DNA of 64,000 bases, from contig JFHF01000008.1 in NCBI GenBank assembly GCA_000648925.1, positions 124,001 to 188,000 of the forward strand, written 5' to 3'. Source of the DNA: Caballeronia jiangsuensis (GTDB lineage Bacteria > Pseudomonadota > Gammaproteobacteria > Burkholderiales > Burkholderiaceae). A program made the translations under genes and the position numbers. Each line of letters starts with the position of its first letter. Position 1 is the first letter of the stretch. The notes under the pieces were generated by a model, which worked only from the letters and a program-made list of their open reading frames with translations, was not told the origin of the DNA and did not search any database. This document shows, piece by piece, positions 27,850-37,357 of the stretch.

Positions 27850-30222
27850 TTATTGCTGCGCGGCCGACGCGGCGTCGGGCGCCGATGCCGCCGCCGCGCC
27901 GCTCGCGCTTTCGCCGTTCGATACCGACGGCAGGATCGGCGGCATCGTCGTGAACACCGGCGGTTGCGGCGTTTCTTCGGTCACTTCGGCCACGGGCTCC
28001 GAAGGCGCGCGCTTCGTGCGCGCCGGAGGCTGCGCCGCGGTCTGCGCGGTTTTCGGCTTGCCCGGCTTCGGCGCTTTCGAGAACGTTTCGTCGAACCAGG
28101 TCCGCACGCGGGTGGCCATCGTCTGCCATAGGCCCGGCGCTTCCTGCGTGTCGAAGCGCGCGCGTGCGTCGATCAGATGCGAACGCAGCGAGCGCTGCAC
28201 GAAATCGCCGACGATCGGCAGTGCGCTATGCGCGCCTTGTCCCCAGTAGTCGCTGCGCAGCGTGACGCGGCTGTCGTTGAAGCCGACCCACGCGCCCGCC
28301 ACGAGTTGCGGATGCATCAGGATGAACCAGCCGTCCGCGTTGTCCTGCGTCGTGCCGGTCTTGCCCGCGACGTCCGCGCGGATACCGAAGCGCGTGCGGA
28401 TCGCCGTGCCCGTGCCGCGGTTGATCACGTCGCGCATCACATCGACGAGCTTGCGTGTCGCATCGACGGACAGCGCGCGTTCGGGCGCGCTCTCGAACTG
28501 CGCGAGCACGTCGCCGTCCTTGTTCTCGATGCGCGTGACGAGCAGCGGCTCTATATAACTACCGTCATTGGCGATGGTGCCGTACGCCGACACCATCTCC
28601 TTCAGCGTGACCGGGCTCGTGCCGAGCGCGAGCGACGGCACCACATCGAGATGACTGTCGCGCACGCCCATGTCGCGTGCGAGCCGCGCGACGCGTCCGG
28701 GCCCGACCTGTTCCATCAGTTGCGCGGTGATGCGGTTCTTCGAATAGGCGATGCCGTCGCGCAGGCTCACCGGGCGGCCGGAGGGCGGCGAATCGTCGGT
28801 CGGACGCCAGGTTTCGGCGCCGCGCACCGGAATCTCCACGGCCTGGTCGATGAACGTGTCGGTCGGCTTCGCGCCGCGCTCGAACGCCGCGCCGTAGACG
28901 AAGGGCTTGAACGTCGAGCCCGGCTGGCGGCGCGCCTGCGCGACGTGATCGAACGGGTCCTGCGTGAAATCGCGGCTGCCGACCCACGCCTTGATCTGGC
29001 CGTTGCGCGGATCGAGCGCCAGAAACGCGGCCTGCACGCGCGTCTTGTTCTCGCACAACGCCTGCATGAACGCGCGGTCCGAGCCGAGATTTTTGATGGC
29101 ATCGGCATCGTTCGCCCCGCTCGTGCGCAGCGCGCGATACTGATCCGTCTCGCGGATGAACGCGTGCGCGAGATCCGCGTTCGTGTTCGCGCAACCGCCT
29201 CGTCCGCCCCACGCCGCATTCGCGATCGATTGCAACTGATTGCCCTGCAGCGCGAGCGCGTTCGTCGCCATCGTCTGCAGACGCGAGTCGATGGTCGTGC
29301 GCACGACGAGACCATCCGAATAGATGTTGTAGTCGTTGTCGTCGGCCCAGCCGATCAGCCATTTGCGCAACTGCTGCGCGAAGTGCGGCGCGCGGCCGGG
29401 CTCTTCCGTCTGCCGCTCGAAGTCGATGCGCAGCGGACGCTTCTTGAGCGCGTCGAGCTTCGCCGCTTGCAAGTGGCCGAACTTCACCATCTGCCCGAGC
29501 ACGATGTTGCGCCGGTCGAGCGCGCGCTCGGGATTGATCACCGGGTTGTAATAGCTGTTGCCCTTCAACATGCCGATGAGCGTCGCGCTCTCGAGCACGT
29601 CGAGCTGGCCCGCGGATTTGTCGAAGTACGTGCGCGCGGCCATTTCGATGCCGTACGCGTTGTAGAGGAACGGCACCGTGTTCAGATAGGTTTCGAGAAT
29701 CTCGTCCTTCGAATAGAGCGCTTCGATCTTGAACGCGGTGATCGCTTCCTTCAGCTTGCGCGTGAGCGTCTGCGAGCGGCCGATTTCCTCGGGATACAGA
29801 TTGCGCGCGAGCTGCTGCGTGAGCGTCGAGCCGCCCTGGCGGTCGCCCGAGAACGTATGCAGCGCCGCGCCCGCGGTGCGCCTGAAATCGATTCCGTGAT
29901 GCTGATAGAAACGCCGGTCTTCCGTCGCGATGAGCGCGTCGATCACCTGCGGCGAAATTTCCTTGAGGCTCACCCATTCGCGATGCGTCGGCTTGAACTC
30001 CGCGAGCAGCTTGCCATCGGCGGAATAGATCTGCGCGGGCTGGTCGACCTTTGCCTTACGGATATCGCGGATGCCGGGCGTGAACGGAATCAGCACCAGC
30101 ACGTAGAGCAGGAAGAGGGCAGGCAGCAGAAGCAGCGTGCGCGGCCGCAGATGCGGACGCAGCCGCGACGCGAGGCGAGCCAGAATCGCCTTGGCCAGGG
30201 CTTTGAAATCAGACGCGGTCAC
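27850..30222 (-). CDS. class A penicillin-binding protein (glycosyltransferase/transpeptidase)
   Basis: This 790-residue bifunctional peptidoglycan synthase has one N-terminal membrane anchor (about residues 30-50) and a GT51 glycosyltransferase domain with catalytic Glu101 in ATEDRRFYQHHGID and the GGSTLTQQLARN motif. Its transpeptidase domain carries STFK (about 436-439), SKN (about 494-496) and KTG (about 621-623). The C-terminal 80 or so residues are Pro/Ala/Ser-rich and probably disordered. Domain order is that of PBP1-type enzymes. No cell-wall genes are next to it, and nothing ties it to the polysaccharide locus. Confidence 0.93.
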   Translation of the reverse strand: MTASDFKALAKAILARLASRLRPHLRPRTLLLLPALFLLYVLVLIPFTPGIRDIRKAKVDQPAQIYSADGKLLAEFKPTHREWVSLKEISPQVIDALIATEDRRFYQHHGIDFRRTAGAALHTFSGDRQGGSTLTQQLARNLYPEEIGRSQTLTRKLKEAITAFKIEALYSKDEILETYLNTVPFLYNAYGIEMAARTYFDKSAGQLDVLESATLIGMLKGNSYYNPVINPERALDRRNIVLGQMVKFGHLQAAKLDALKKRPLRIDFERQTEEPGRAPHFAQQLRKWLIGWADDNDYNIYSDGLVVRTTIDSRLQTMATNALALQGNQLQSIANAAWGGRGGCANTNADLAHAFIRETDQYRALRTSGANDADAIKNLGSDRAFMQALCENKTRVQAAFLALDPRNGQIKAWVGSRDFTQDPFDHVAQARRQPGSTFKPFVYGAAFERGAKPTDTFIDQAVEIPVRGAETWRPTDDSPPSGRPVSLRDGIAYSKNRITAQLMEQVGPGRVARLARDMGVRDSHLDVVPSLALGTSPVTLKEMVSAYGTIANDGSYIEPLLVTRIENKDGDVLAQFESAPERALSVDATRKLVDVMRDVINRGTGTAIRTRFGIRADVAGKTGTTQDNADGWFILMHPQLVAGAWVGFNDSRVTLRSDYWGQGAHSALPIVGDFVQRSLRSHLIDARARFDTQEAPGLWQTMATRVRTWFDETFSKAPKPGKPKTAQTAAQPPARTKRAPSEPVAEVTEETPQPPVFTTMPPILPSVSNGESASGAAAASAPDAASAAQQ

Positions 30223-30497
30223 AACGAAACGGGATGCCCGGACATGGAAAACCCTGAATCGTAGCGTAATTTTTCAGCAGGTCTTTCGCAAATTTGTCAT
30301 CGGGGCGACGGCGGGCGTGCGCCTCGCGATGCGTCACGGCTACGCTGGCGTCATCGCTCGCGGGAAAACCCTGATTCTCTCATCGCGAACATTTCCCTAT
30401 CGTCCTGTTCTACAGAAAACATGTAGCCTTTTTGTTCTCGAAGAATCGAGCCGGTCTGCGGTTCTCTCGGGGAAAGCCACAAATTGTTAAGGGTGTT

Positions 30498-31919
30498 ATG
30501 AAAGTTTCGACCTCTGCGCGGCGGGAGATCCCGCTCCTCCAGCGAAGTTTCTGGATGCTCGATGCCGAGCCGCAACTGGATGTGGCCGCGCCTCTGTCCG
30601 CATCCGAGGACGCCGATGTCGTCGTTGTCGGCGGTGGATTCGTCGGGCTCTGGACGGCGCTGACCATTCGCGAGCTCAGTCCGGCGGCAAAAGTCGTCGT
30701 GCTCGAGCGTGACGTTTGCGGCGGCGGCGCGTCCGGGCGTAACGGCGGTTTCGTGATGTCGTGGTGGCCGAAAATCGCGTCGCTGCTGGCGTTCATGGAT
30801 GTCGAGCAGGCGCTGTTCTTGGCGCGTGCGTCAGAGCGTGCGATCGAGGAACTCGGAGACTTTTGCGAGCAGCACGCTATCGATGCGCATTTCCGGCGCG
30901 CCGGCTGGCTGTGGACGTCGACCTCGGAAGCGCAGGGCGACTCATGGACCGCGACGGTCGAAGCCTGCGCCAAACTGGGCGTGCGTCCCTTCGAACAGGT
31001 CGCTTCGGACGAAGTCGCCCGCAGAACGGGCTCCGGCATTCATCGGGCCGGCGTGTTCGAGCGCAGCAATGCCACGGTACAGCCGGCGGCGCTGGTTCGC
31101 GGCATGCGCAGGCTCGCATTGAAGCGCGGCATCCGCATTTATGAGAACACGCCCGTTCTGGAGATCAGCCGCGATTGTCCGTCCATCGTGCGCACCGACA
31201 AAGCTCAGGTGCGCGCGAACGCCGTTGTACTGGCAACGAATGCATGGGCGACGGCCATCCCCGAAATCGCACGCTTGATCGTGCCGGTCAACAGTTCCAT
31301 CGTCGTGACCGAGCCGATCCCGGAACAACTGCGTGCCATCGGCTGGACGGGAGGCGAAGCGATCACCGATTCGCAACTGATGGTGAACTACTACCGGACG
31401 ACGCGTGACGGGCGCATTGCCTTCGGCAAGGGAACCGGGGCGCTCTCCAGGGGCGGGATCATCGACGAAACGTTCAGCCGTCACGCCGAGAGTTGTGCGA
31501 TGACGGAGCAAGACTTCCGGCGTACTTACCCGACACTTTCCAGCGTGCGCCTCACGCACGCGTGGTCCGGGCCGATCGATCGAACCTACGACAGCTTGCC
31601 GGTCTTCGGCACGCTCTCCGGCACGCAGCATATTCACTATGGCGTCGGCTGGAGCGGTAATGGCGTCGGACCCAGCCGGATCGGCGGAAAGATTCTCGCC
31701 AGTCTCGCGCTTGAGCGAAAAGACGAATGGAGCGGTTGTGCGCTCGTCGAGCGCCGGGCGCGGACGTTTCCGCCGGAGCCGATCAAATACATCGGCGGAT
31801 CGCTGGTACGCGGCGCGGTGCGCAGAAAGGAATGCCGGGAAGCGGCGGGTGCGGTGCCAAGGACGTTCGACGTCGCGCTGGCAAAGCTTGCCCCGTCCGG
31901 ATTGGAAGATAAATCATAA
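30498..31919 (+). CDS. FAD-dependent amine oxidoreductase (PuuB/OrdL-like)
   Basis: This 473-residue DAO-family flavoenzyme has the dinucleotide-binding motif VVVVGGGFVGLWTA near residue 40 and the GASGRNGGFV segment typical of gamma-glutamylputrescine oxidase and related amine oxidases. The C-terminal HYGVGWSGNGVGPSR block closes the FAD site. The start at 30498 follows an AAGGGTG ribosome-binding site. It would oxidise a secondary or primary amine with production of hydrogen peroxide or transfer to a quinone. It is followed by cupin and permease genes, with a PuuR-like regulator converging, which supports use of a polyamine- or amino-acid-derived amine. Confidence 0.85.
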   Translation: MKVSTSARREIPLLQRSFWMLDAEPQLDVAAPLSASEDADVVVVGGGFVGLWTALTIRELSPAAKVVVLERDVCGGGASGRNGGFVMSWWPKIASLLAFMDVEQALFLARASERAIEELGDFCEQHAIDAHFRRAGWLWTSTSEAQGDSWTATVEACAKLGVRPFEQVASDEVARRTGSGIHRAGVFERSNATVQPAALVRGMRRLALKRGIRIYENTPVLEISRDCPSIVRTDKAQVRANAVVLATNAWATAIPEIARLIVPVNSSIVVTEPIPEQLRAIGWTGGEAITDSQLMVNYYRTTRDGRIAFGKGTGALSRGGIIDETFSRHAESCAMTEQDFRRTYPTLSSVRLTHAWSGPIDRTYDSLPVFGTLSGTQHIHYGVGWSGNGVGPSRIGGKILASLALERKDEWSGCALVERRARTFPPEPIKYIGGSLVRGAVRRKECREAAGAVPRTFDVALAKLAPSGLEDKS

Positions 31920-31933
31920 GGATATCGAAATAT

Positions 31934-32281
31934 ATGAAGCCCGTTGTTTATCGATATGAAGACAGCACGCGTTTTTCACCCTGGGTGGACGTTGCCGCGC
32001 CCGTTGGCGAGCCGGTTTCCCGAACGAGAACGGCGCTCGATGGTCGTTCAGAGGAAGAGGGAGTTGCATTCGGCATTTGGGAGTGCAGCCGTGGCGTGTG
32101 GCGTCGGCAAGTCACTAAGCGCGAGTTCAGCCATATTCTTGCCGGCCATTGCTTCTTCACGCCGGACGGCCAGGCGACGATCGAATTGCGCGCGGGAGAC
32201 AGCGTCTATTTTCCCGCGAACTGCCACGGGATATGGGATATCCATGAGGACATCCGGAAGTCCTATCTGATCATCGACTGA
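31934..32281 (+). CDS. cupin-domain protein (DUF861-type)
   Basis: This 115-residue single cupin has a core recognised from EFSHILAGHCFFTPDG...LRAGDSVYFPANCHGIWDI, which matches the DUF861/EutQ-like cupin group. The gene starts 14 bases after the oxidase stop with an AAGGAT ribosome-binding site. Small cupins of this group are often found next to DAO-family oxidases and may bind or rearrange an intermediate, or act as a chaperone-like accessory. The metal-binding histidines are incomplete, so catalysis is doubtful. Confidence 0.75.
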   Translation: MKPVVYRYEDSTRFSPWVDVAAPVGEPVSRTRTALDGRSEEEGVAFGIWECSRGVWRRQVTKREFSHILAGHCFFTPDGQATIELRAGDSVYFPANCHGIWDIHEDIRKSYLIID

Positions 32282-32350
32282 TCTCAACCAGCGCGATCGG
32301 CAACGCATCGGATCAAAACGCAGATATTTAGCAGTGCAACAGGAGATACC

Positions 32351-33787
32351 ATGTCGAACTCCCATGACGGAACGCTCAAGGGCGGCCTTCAGTCACGTCA
32401 TATGACCATGATTTCCATCGCGGGGGTCATTGGCGCCGCTCTGTTCATAGGATCGGGCAAACAAATCGCGCTCGCAGGGCCGTCGGTCATTCTCGCTTAC
32501 CTGGCGGGCGGCATTCTCGTTTTTCTCGTCATGCGGATGTTGGGTGAGATGGCGATCGCCCAGCCCGATACCGGTTCGTTCTCGACCTATGCGGACCGCG
32601 CCATCGGCCGTTGGGCGGGCTTCACGATCGGCTGGCTGTACTGGTATTTCTGGGCGATGTTGATGGGCTGGGAAGCCTATGTCGCTGGCCAGATTCTGCA
32701 TGCCTGGTTCGCTTCGATACCCGACTGGGCTTTCGCGCTGATGCTGACCCTCGCGTTCATCGGCACGAATCTCATGAACGTGAAGAACTACGGCGAGTTC
32801 GAGTTCTGGTTCGGCATGATCAAGGTGACGGCGATTATCTTGTTTCTGGTAATCGGCAGTCTCGCCGTCGTGCATCTCTGGCCTTTCGGACATGCCCGCG
32901 GTTTCTCCCATCTTAGCGATTCGGGTTTCATGCCGAACGGACCCAAATCGGTCGTCACCGCATTGCTCGGCGTGATGTTCGCCATGATCGGGGCCGAGGT
33001 CGTGACGGTGGCGGCGAGCGAGTCCGTCAATCCGGGAAGGGAGATTTTCAAGGCGATTCGTTCGGTCGTGTGGCGCATCATCCTGTTCTATGTCGGATCG
33101 ATCTTTCTGGTCGTGTGCCTCGTGCCGTACAACGATCCCGCGCTGGTGGATCCTACGCGCGGAAGCTACACCGTCGCGCTCGGCGCCCTCGGTATTCCCC
33201 ATGCCCGCTTGATCGTCAACTGCGTGGTGCTGACGTCGGTTTGCAGTTGCTTTAATTCGTCGCTCTATACGGCGTCGCGCATGCTCTTTTCGCTCGCCGG
33301 ACGTGGCGATGCACACCGGATCATGGCCAGGACCGCAAACAGGACCGGTACGCCTTATGTGGCCGTTGTGATGTCGAGCGTCTTCGCCTTCACGGCGGTT
33401 TATATGATGGCAAGCTCCAAGATGGATCTCTACGACGTCCTGATGCAGACCACAGGTTGTGTCGCATTGCTCGTCTATCTGACGATAGCTTGCTGCCAGT
33501 TGCGTATGCGTCGGCAACTGGAGGCGCAAGGCGTCGAACTGAAGCTGAAGATGTGGTTGTTTCCGTGGCTGACCTGGGCCGTTATCGTTTTCGTGATCGG
33601 CGCGCTGGTTACCATGGCGGTGGAAGGAACCTACCGCACGGAAGTGCTGTCGACGGCGGGTCTCGCTGCCGTCATCGTGATGATGGGCCTGATAGCGCAG
33701 CGTTACGGGATCGGTAAGAGCGGGGCGCAGGGCAATCATGCGCGCACGGTATCGATGGATCGTGTTGAAGTCAGCTCGACGCACTGA
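32351..33787 (+). CDS. amino acid permease, GabP-like (APC superfamily)
   Basis: This 478-residue permease has twelve membrane segments. The N-terminal SRHMTMISIAGVIGAALFIGSG and the later EVVTVAASESVNPGREI segment are hallmarks of the AAT family that includes the GABA permease GabP. A clear AGGAGAT ribosome-binding site precedes the ATG. It forms a transcription unit with the amine oxidase and cupin genes and probably imports their substrate (GABA, a basic amino acid or an amine). A nine-pair hairpin at 33805-33839 without a strong T-run lies after it, between converging genes. Confidence 0.87.
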   Translation: MSNSHDGTLKGGLQSRHMTMISIAGVIGAALFIGSGKQIALAGPSVILAYLAGGILVFLVMRMLGEMAIAQPDTGSFSTYADRAIGRWAGFTIGWLYWYFWAMLMGWEAYVAGQILHAWFASIPDWAFALMLTLAFIGTNLMNVKNYGEFEFWFGMIKVTAIILFLVIGSLAVVHLWPFGHARGFSHLSDSGFMPNGPKSVVTALLGVMFAMIGAEVVTVAASESVNPGREIFKAIRSVVWRIILFYVGSIFLVVCLVPYNDPALVDPTRGSYTVALGALGIPHARLIVNCVVLTSVCSCFNSSLYTASRMLFSLAGRGDAHRIMARTANRTGTPYVAVVMSSVFAFTAVYMMASSKMDLYDVLMQTTGCVALLVYLTIACCQLRMRRQLEAQGVELKLKMWLFPWLTWAVIVFVIGALVTMAVEGTYRTEVLSTAGLAAVIVMMGLIAQRYGIGKSGAQGNHARTVSMDRVEVSSTH

Positions 33788-33860
33788 CCCGACGTTTTGT
33801 TAGGCAGTCGCGCTTCGGCCATAAAAGCTCGCGCGACTGTCGATGTAAGCACGCCGCCGC

Positions 33861-34688
33861 CTAGAAACTCTTCGGCGTGTTGACCCAGATAAGCACCGTT
33901 GCCTCGTCGCCCGTCGCCTTCCAGCTATGCGGATGCTGGCTCGGAAAAGCGATGCTATCGCCAGGCCCGAGGACGTGTTGCACATCGTCCACGGCGATAT
34001 GAAATGCCCCGGATAGAACGTGGATAAACTCTTCGCCTTCGTGGGAGTAGAACCCGCTGCTTTCCGCGCCAGGCTGAAGCACCCACTTCTGGCAGTCGAG
34101 CAGGCTGAGCGACTCGGCCAGTTGAAGGATGCGGATGTTCTTGCCGAAGCCCGCGATACTGCGCTCTTGCCCGCGTCGAACGACCTCGCGGTGAGGCTTG
34201 CTGCGTAACGGTTGAGACAGATCCGTTACCGTCGTCCCGTAGCAGAGCGCCAGCGCCTGCATGCTCGCGACGGTGGCGCCTTGCGAAGTGCGTTCGAAAG
34301 TCGAGATAAAGGAAACGGCGAGCCCGGTCGATTCTGCCGCTTCGCGCAAGGACAACCCGGCTTTTCTTCTGGCGAGCCGGAAGCGGCTGCCCAGTCCGTT
34401 TTGTCCGCTTTCGTTGAGCCCCGCCGTTTCGGGCTCGCGCTCAAGAGTCTCAGGCGCAGTGTCGAGGTCTTTTTCCGCAAGCGCCTTGCGGATCGCGGAC
34501 ATGTTGAGTCCTTCGACTTTCCGCATGTGCTGTATAGCGCGAATCTTTTCGATATCGGCCTGATCGAAAACACGCTGCCCGACTGCCGAGCGTTTCGGCG
34601 ATACCAGTCCGTGCTGTTCCCACAACCGGAGCGTGGATACGTTCGTTCCTGTCAGGCGCGCGACGTCGGTAATGCGGTGTAGTGTCAC
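33861..34688 (-). CDS. MerR-XRE-cupin three-domain transcriptional regulator
   Basis: This 275-residue regulator joins three domains. Residues 1-70 form a MerR-type winged helix (HRITDVARLTGTNVSTLRLW, then GLVSPKR). Residues 99-157 form an XRE helix-turn-helix (RFRLARRKAGLSLREAAEST). Residues 203-270 form a cupin (SHEGEEFIHVLSG, PGDSIAFPSQHPHSW). The XRE-cupin part looks like PuuR, the putrescine-responsive repressor. The extra MerR head gives the protein two DNA-binding domains. It converges on the amine oxidase-cupin-permease operon, its likely target. The cupin probably senses the substrate. Confidence 0.88.
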   Translation of the reverse strand: MTLHRITDVARLTGTNVSTLRLWEQHGLVSPKRSAVGQRVFDQADIEKIRAIQHMRKVEGLNMSAIRKALAEKDLDTAPETLEREPETAGLNESGQNGLGSRFRLARRKAGLSLREAAESTGLAVSFISTFERTSQGATVASMQALALCYGTTVTDLSQPLRSKPHREVVRRGQERSIAGFGKNIRILQLAESLSLLDCQKWVLQPGAESSGFYSHEGEEFIHVLSGAFHIAVDDVQHVLGPGDSIAFPSQHPHSWKATGDEATVLIWVNTPKSF

Positions 34689-34777
34689 TTATGAACCTCG
34701 GCTTTCGCAGCGTGCCCTCAGACAGAATTGATCATGTGACTGCATTTTACAGAGTCCTTTTGCATCGGGCGGTCGCC

Positions 34778-35320
34778 CTATGATCGAGTGATGTCCTGCG
34801 TGCGCGCGCCGGCCGAGTCGCCGATCGGAAACGCGGTCGTCGAAAGAATCTCGCGCAGCACGACGAACGTGCGGATTTGGCGCACGCCGGGAAGATAAAG
34901 CAGCTTCTCGGCATGAAGCCGGTTGAAGCTCTCGCTGTCGCGCGTGCGGATCAGCATGAAGAAATCGAACTCGCCCGTCACGACATGGCACTCCATGCAG
35001 CCGGGCACCTTCTGCGCGGCCTTTTCGAAATCGGCGAAGGAATCCGGCGTCGAGCGATCGAGGATCACGCCGATCAGCACGAGCATGCCCGCGTCGAGCG
35101 CCTTCGGATTCAGCAGCGCGACGGTCGCGCGGATCAGTCCCGTCTCGCGCAGCCGCTCGACGCGCCGCAGACACGCGGGCGGGCTGAGATTGACCTTCTC
35201 CGCGAGCGCGACGTTCGAGATCGACGCGTCGCGCTGTAACTGACGCAAGATCGCGCGATCGACGCGATCGGTCTGAACGCCCGCCGGATGCGGGTTCGGC
35301 GCGGATGATGTTTTTTTCAT
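34778..35320 (-). CDS. acdR: Lrp/AsnC-family regulator of acdS
   Basis: This 180-residue regulator has an N-terminal helix-turn-helix (DRAILRQLQRDASISNVALA...NLSPPACLRRV) and a C-terminal RAM ligand domain (LIGVILDRSTPDSFADFEKAAQKVPGC, GEFDFFMLIRT). The Met at 35320 was chosen because the homology begins near DRVDRAILRQ and the upstream frame is not protein-like. It is divergent from the ACC deaminase gene, the arrangement known in Burkholderia and Pseudomonas, where the Lrp-type AcdR activates acdS in response to ACC. Confidence 0.9.
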   Translation of the reverse strand: MKKTSSAPNPHPAGVQTDRVDRAILRQLQRDASISNVALAEKVNLSPPACLRRVERLRETGLIRATVALLNPKALDAGMLVLIGVILDRSTPDSFADFEKAAQKVPGCMECHVVTGEFDFFMLIRTRDSESFNRLHAEKLLYLPGVRQIRTFVVLREILSTTAFPIGDSAGARTQDITRS

Positions 35321-35389
35321 TGCGTGTCTTCGTTGTCGGACGAAATAAAAATTTGCATCGGCATCAGTATCACCAGAAACGTTAGGCCG

Positions 35390-35407
35390 GGGGCATTTTT
35401 TTCGCAA
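35390..35407 (+). promoter_or_regulatory. weak sigma-54-like promoter upstream of acdS
   Basis: In the acdR-acdS interval the sequence GGGGCAT then TTTTTT then CGCA has GG and GC exactly ten bases apart (35392-35393 and 35404-35405), about 60 bases before the acdS ATG. Neither half matches the sigma-54 consensus fully. An AcdR-dependent sigma-70 promoter is the standard model for this genus, so this is only a candidate. Confidence 0.25.
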
Positions 35408-35464
35408 CCCGGCTGATCACGACAATCTCTACGATGGTGTTCCACCCTCACGAGGACGCCGATC

Positions 35465-36481
35465 ATGAACCTGCAACGTTTTCCCCGTTATCCGCTCACT
35501 TTCGGACCGACGCCGATCCAGCCGCTCAAGCGCCTGTCCGCGCATCTCGGCGGCAAGGTCGAGTTGTATGCGAAGCGTGAGGACTGCAACAGCGGCCTCG
35601 CGTTCGGCGGCAACAAGACGCGCAAGCTCGAATATCTGATTCCCGAAGCGATTGCCGAAGGCTGCGACACGCTCGTGTCGATCGGCGGCGTGCAGTCGAA
35701 CCAGACGCGCCAGGTCGCGGCGGTCGCGGCGCACCTCGGCATGAAATGCGTGCTCGTGCAGGAGAACTGGGTCAATTACTCCGATGCCGTCTATGACCGC
35801 GTCGGCAATATCCAGATGTCGCGGATGATGGGCGCGGACGTGCGGCTCGTCGCGGATGGCTTCGATATCGGCATCCGCAAAAGCTGGCAGGACGCGATGG
35901 ACAGCGTGCGCGCGGCGGGCGGCAAGCCGTTTCCGGTGCCGGCAGGTTGCTCGGAGCATCCGCTGGGCGGTCTCGGCTTCGTCGGTTTCGCGGAGGAAGT
36001 GCGCGCGCAGGAAGCGCAACTCGGCTTCAGCTTCGATTACATCGTCGTGTGCTCGGTGACGGGCAGCACGCAGGCGGGCATGGTCGTCGGCTTCGCGGCG
36101 GACGGGCGCGCGCGGCGGGTGATCGGCATCGATGCATCGGCGAAACCGCAGCAGACACACGATCAGATTCTGCGCATCGCGAAGCACACGGCGGAGCTCG
36201 TCGATCTCGGCCAGGACATCACCCGCGAAGACGTGATTCTCGACACGCGCTTCGGCGGTCCCGAATACGGCCTGCCGAACGAAGGCACGCTCGAGGCGAT
36301 CCGTCTGTGCGCGCGGCTCGAAGGCGTGCTGACCGATCCCGTCTACGAAGGCAAATCGATGGACGGCATGATCCAGATGGTGCGCAACGGCGAATTCCCC
36401 GAAGGCTCGAAGGTGCTGTACGCGCATCTCGGCGGCGTGCCCGCGCTCAACGCGTACAGTTATCTGTTCCGCAACGGCTGA
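35465..36481 (+). CDS. acdS: 1-aminocyclopropane-1-carboxylate deaminase
   Basis: This 338-residue pyridoxal-phosphate enzyme cleaves the plant ethylene precursor ACC to 2-oxobutanoate and ammonia. Its length is exactly that of proven enzymes. All diagnostic residues are at the expected positions: Lys51 (PLP lysine, in GGNKTRK), Ser78, Tyr268, Tyr294, Glu295 and Leu322, which separate true ACC deaminases from D-cysteine desulfhydrases. The divergent acdR gene encodes its activator. The product indicates an organism that lives with plants and lowers their ethylene. Its stop is only three bases from the stop of the convergent nucleotidyltransferase gene. Confidence 0.97.
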   Translation: MNLQRFPRYPLTFGPTPIQPLKRLSAHLGGKVELYAKREDCNSGLAFGGNKTRKLEYLIPEAIAEGCDTLVSIGGVQSNQTRQVAAVAAHLGMKCVLVQENWVNYSDAVYDRVGNIQMSRMMGADVRLVADGFDIGIRKSWQDAMDSVRAAGGKPFPVPAGCSEHPLGGLGFVGFAEEVRAQEAQLGFSFDYIVVCSVTGSTQAGMVVGFAADGRARRVIGIDASAKPQQTHDQILRIAKHTAELVDLGQDITREDVILDTRFGGPEYGLPNEGTLEAIRLCARLEGVLTDPVYEGKSMDGMIQMVRNGEFPEGSKVLYAHLGGVPALNAYSYLFRNG

Positions 36482-36484
36482 GGC

Positions 36485-37357
36485 CTAAAACGCCTCGCGG
36501 AATGCGTAAAACAACGCGGCGACGCGTTCCGACGTGTCGGCTTCGAAGACCGCCATGCGTGAGCCGAGCATGTGCGTGAGGATCGGCGGCGCGGGATCGT
36601 CCGCGCGCAGGATCGCGAGAATCTGCGCGCGGATGTCGCTGTCATTCGCGATGGTCGCGGTGTCGCGGCCGAGCAGCGCCGCGCCCGCGATATCCGGATC
36701 GTGGCCGTGGCGCTCGACGAGATCGAAGGCGTCGGAATAGAGCCGGTCGAGATTGCCGGCCTGCGCGTAATGCGCCATCAGAAAGAGCAGATCGATCGCG
36801 TCCTTGCGATCCGCCGCGTGCCGGTCCTGCCACGCGACGATCTTGAGCATCGCCTGCGCGGGCAGCGATGCGACCGGCACGACGAGATCACGGTCGATGC
36901 GCACGGCGATCGCCGTATCGAGCGCCTGCCTGAACCCCGCGACGTTCATCCGCACCGACCCGTCCGGCGGCCACGCGATCTCGCCGTGCTCGTCCTGCAC
37001 GCCGCCGAACGGCACGATATCGAGCCACGTGCGCTCGCCGGTTTGCGGCGCGCTGTAATTCAGGCGATGCGCCGAGCCCTTCGGCGCGGTGAAATTGCCC
37101 GACGCGAGCAGCGCGCGCCGCAATGCGTCGTGACCGGTCCAGCCTTGAATCGAAATGCCGATGTCGATGTCCGCGGTTGCGCGCGTCGCCTCGATGTCGT
37201 AGACGTGCGTGACCAGGATGTCGCGCGCGCTCGCGCCGCCGACGAACCACGCGATGCCGGTCGCCTTCGATGCGGCGACGACTTCGCGCAGCATCGTCGA
37301 CATGACGCCGACGAGCGGGCGATGCGGCAGCAATTCAAGCGGCGAGGTAGCGTTCAC
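36485..37357 (-). CDS. AbiEii-family nucleotidyltransferase toxin
   Basis: This 290-residue protein of the DNA-polymerase-beta-like nucleotidyltransferase superfamily has a signature GG motif at residues 40-43 (GGASARD) and the metal-binding pair Asp63 and Asp65 in TADIDIGI. This matches AbiEii toxins of type IV toxin-antitoxin systems, which modify RNA, in some cases tRNA. The upstream AbiEi-type gene overlaps it by 23 bases, and the order is the normal antitoxin then toxin. The pair may give phage resistance through growth arrest. No mutation of key residues is seen. Confidence 0.8.
   Translation of the reverse strand: MNATSPLELLPHRPLVGVMSTMLREVVAASKATGIAWFVGGASARDILVTHVYDIEATRATADIDIGISIQGWTGHDALRRALLASGNFTAPKGSAHRLNYSAPQTGERTWLDIVPFGGVQDEHGEIAWPPDGSVRMNVAGFRQALDTAIAVRIDRDLVVPVASLPAQAMLKIVAWQDRHAADRKDAIDLLFLMAHYAQAGNLDRLYSDAFDLVERHGHDPDIAGAALLGRDTATIANDSDIRAQILAILRADDPAPPILTHMLGSRMAVFEADTSERVAALFYAFREAF

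Noticed and set aside
28177..30264. A 695-codon open frame antisense to the penicillin-binding protein gene
   Set aside because: Composition is typical of a mirror frame; the opposite strand encodes an intact enzyme with all motifs.
33805..33839. Hairpin between the permease and MerR-XRE-cupin genes as a Rho-independent terminator
   Set aside because: The nine-pair stem is real, but the loop is 17 bases and no T-run follows on either strand.
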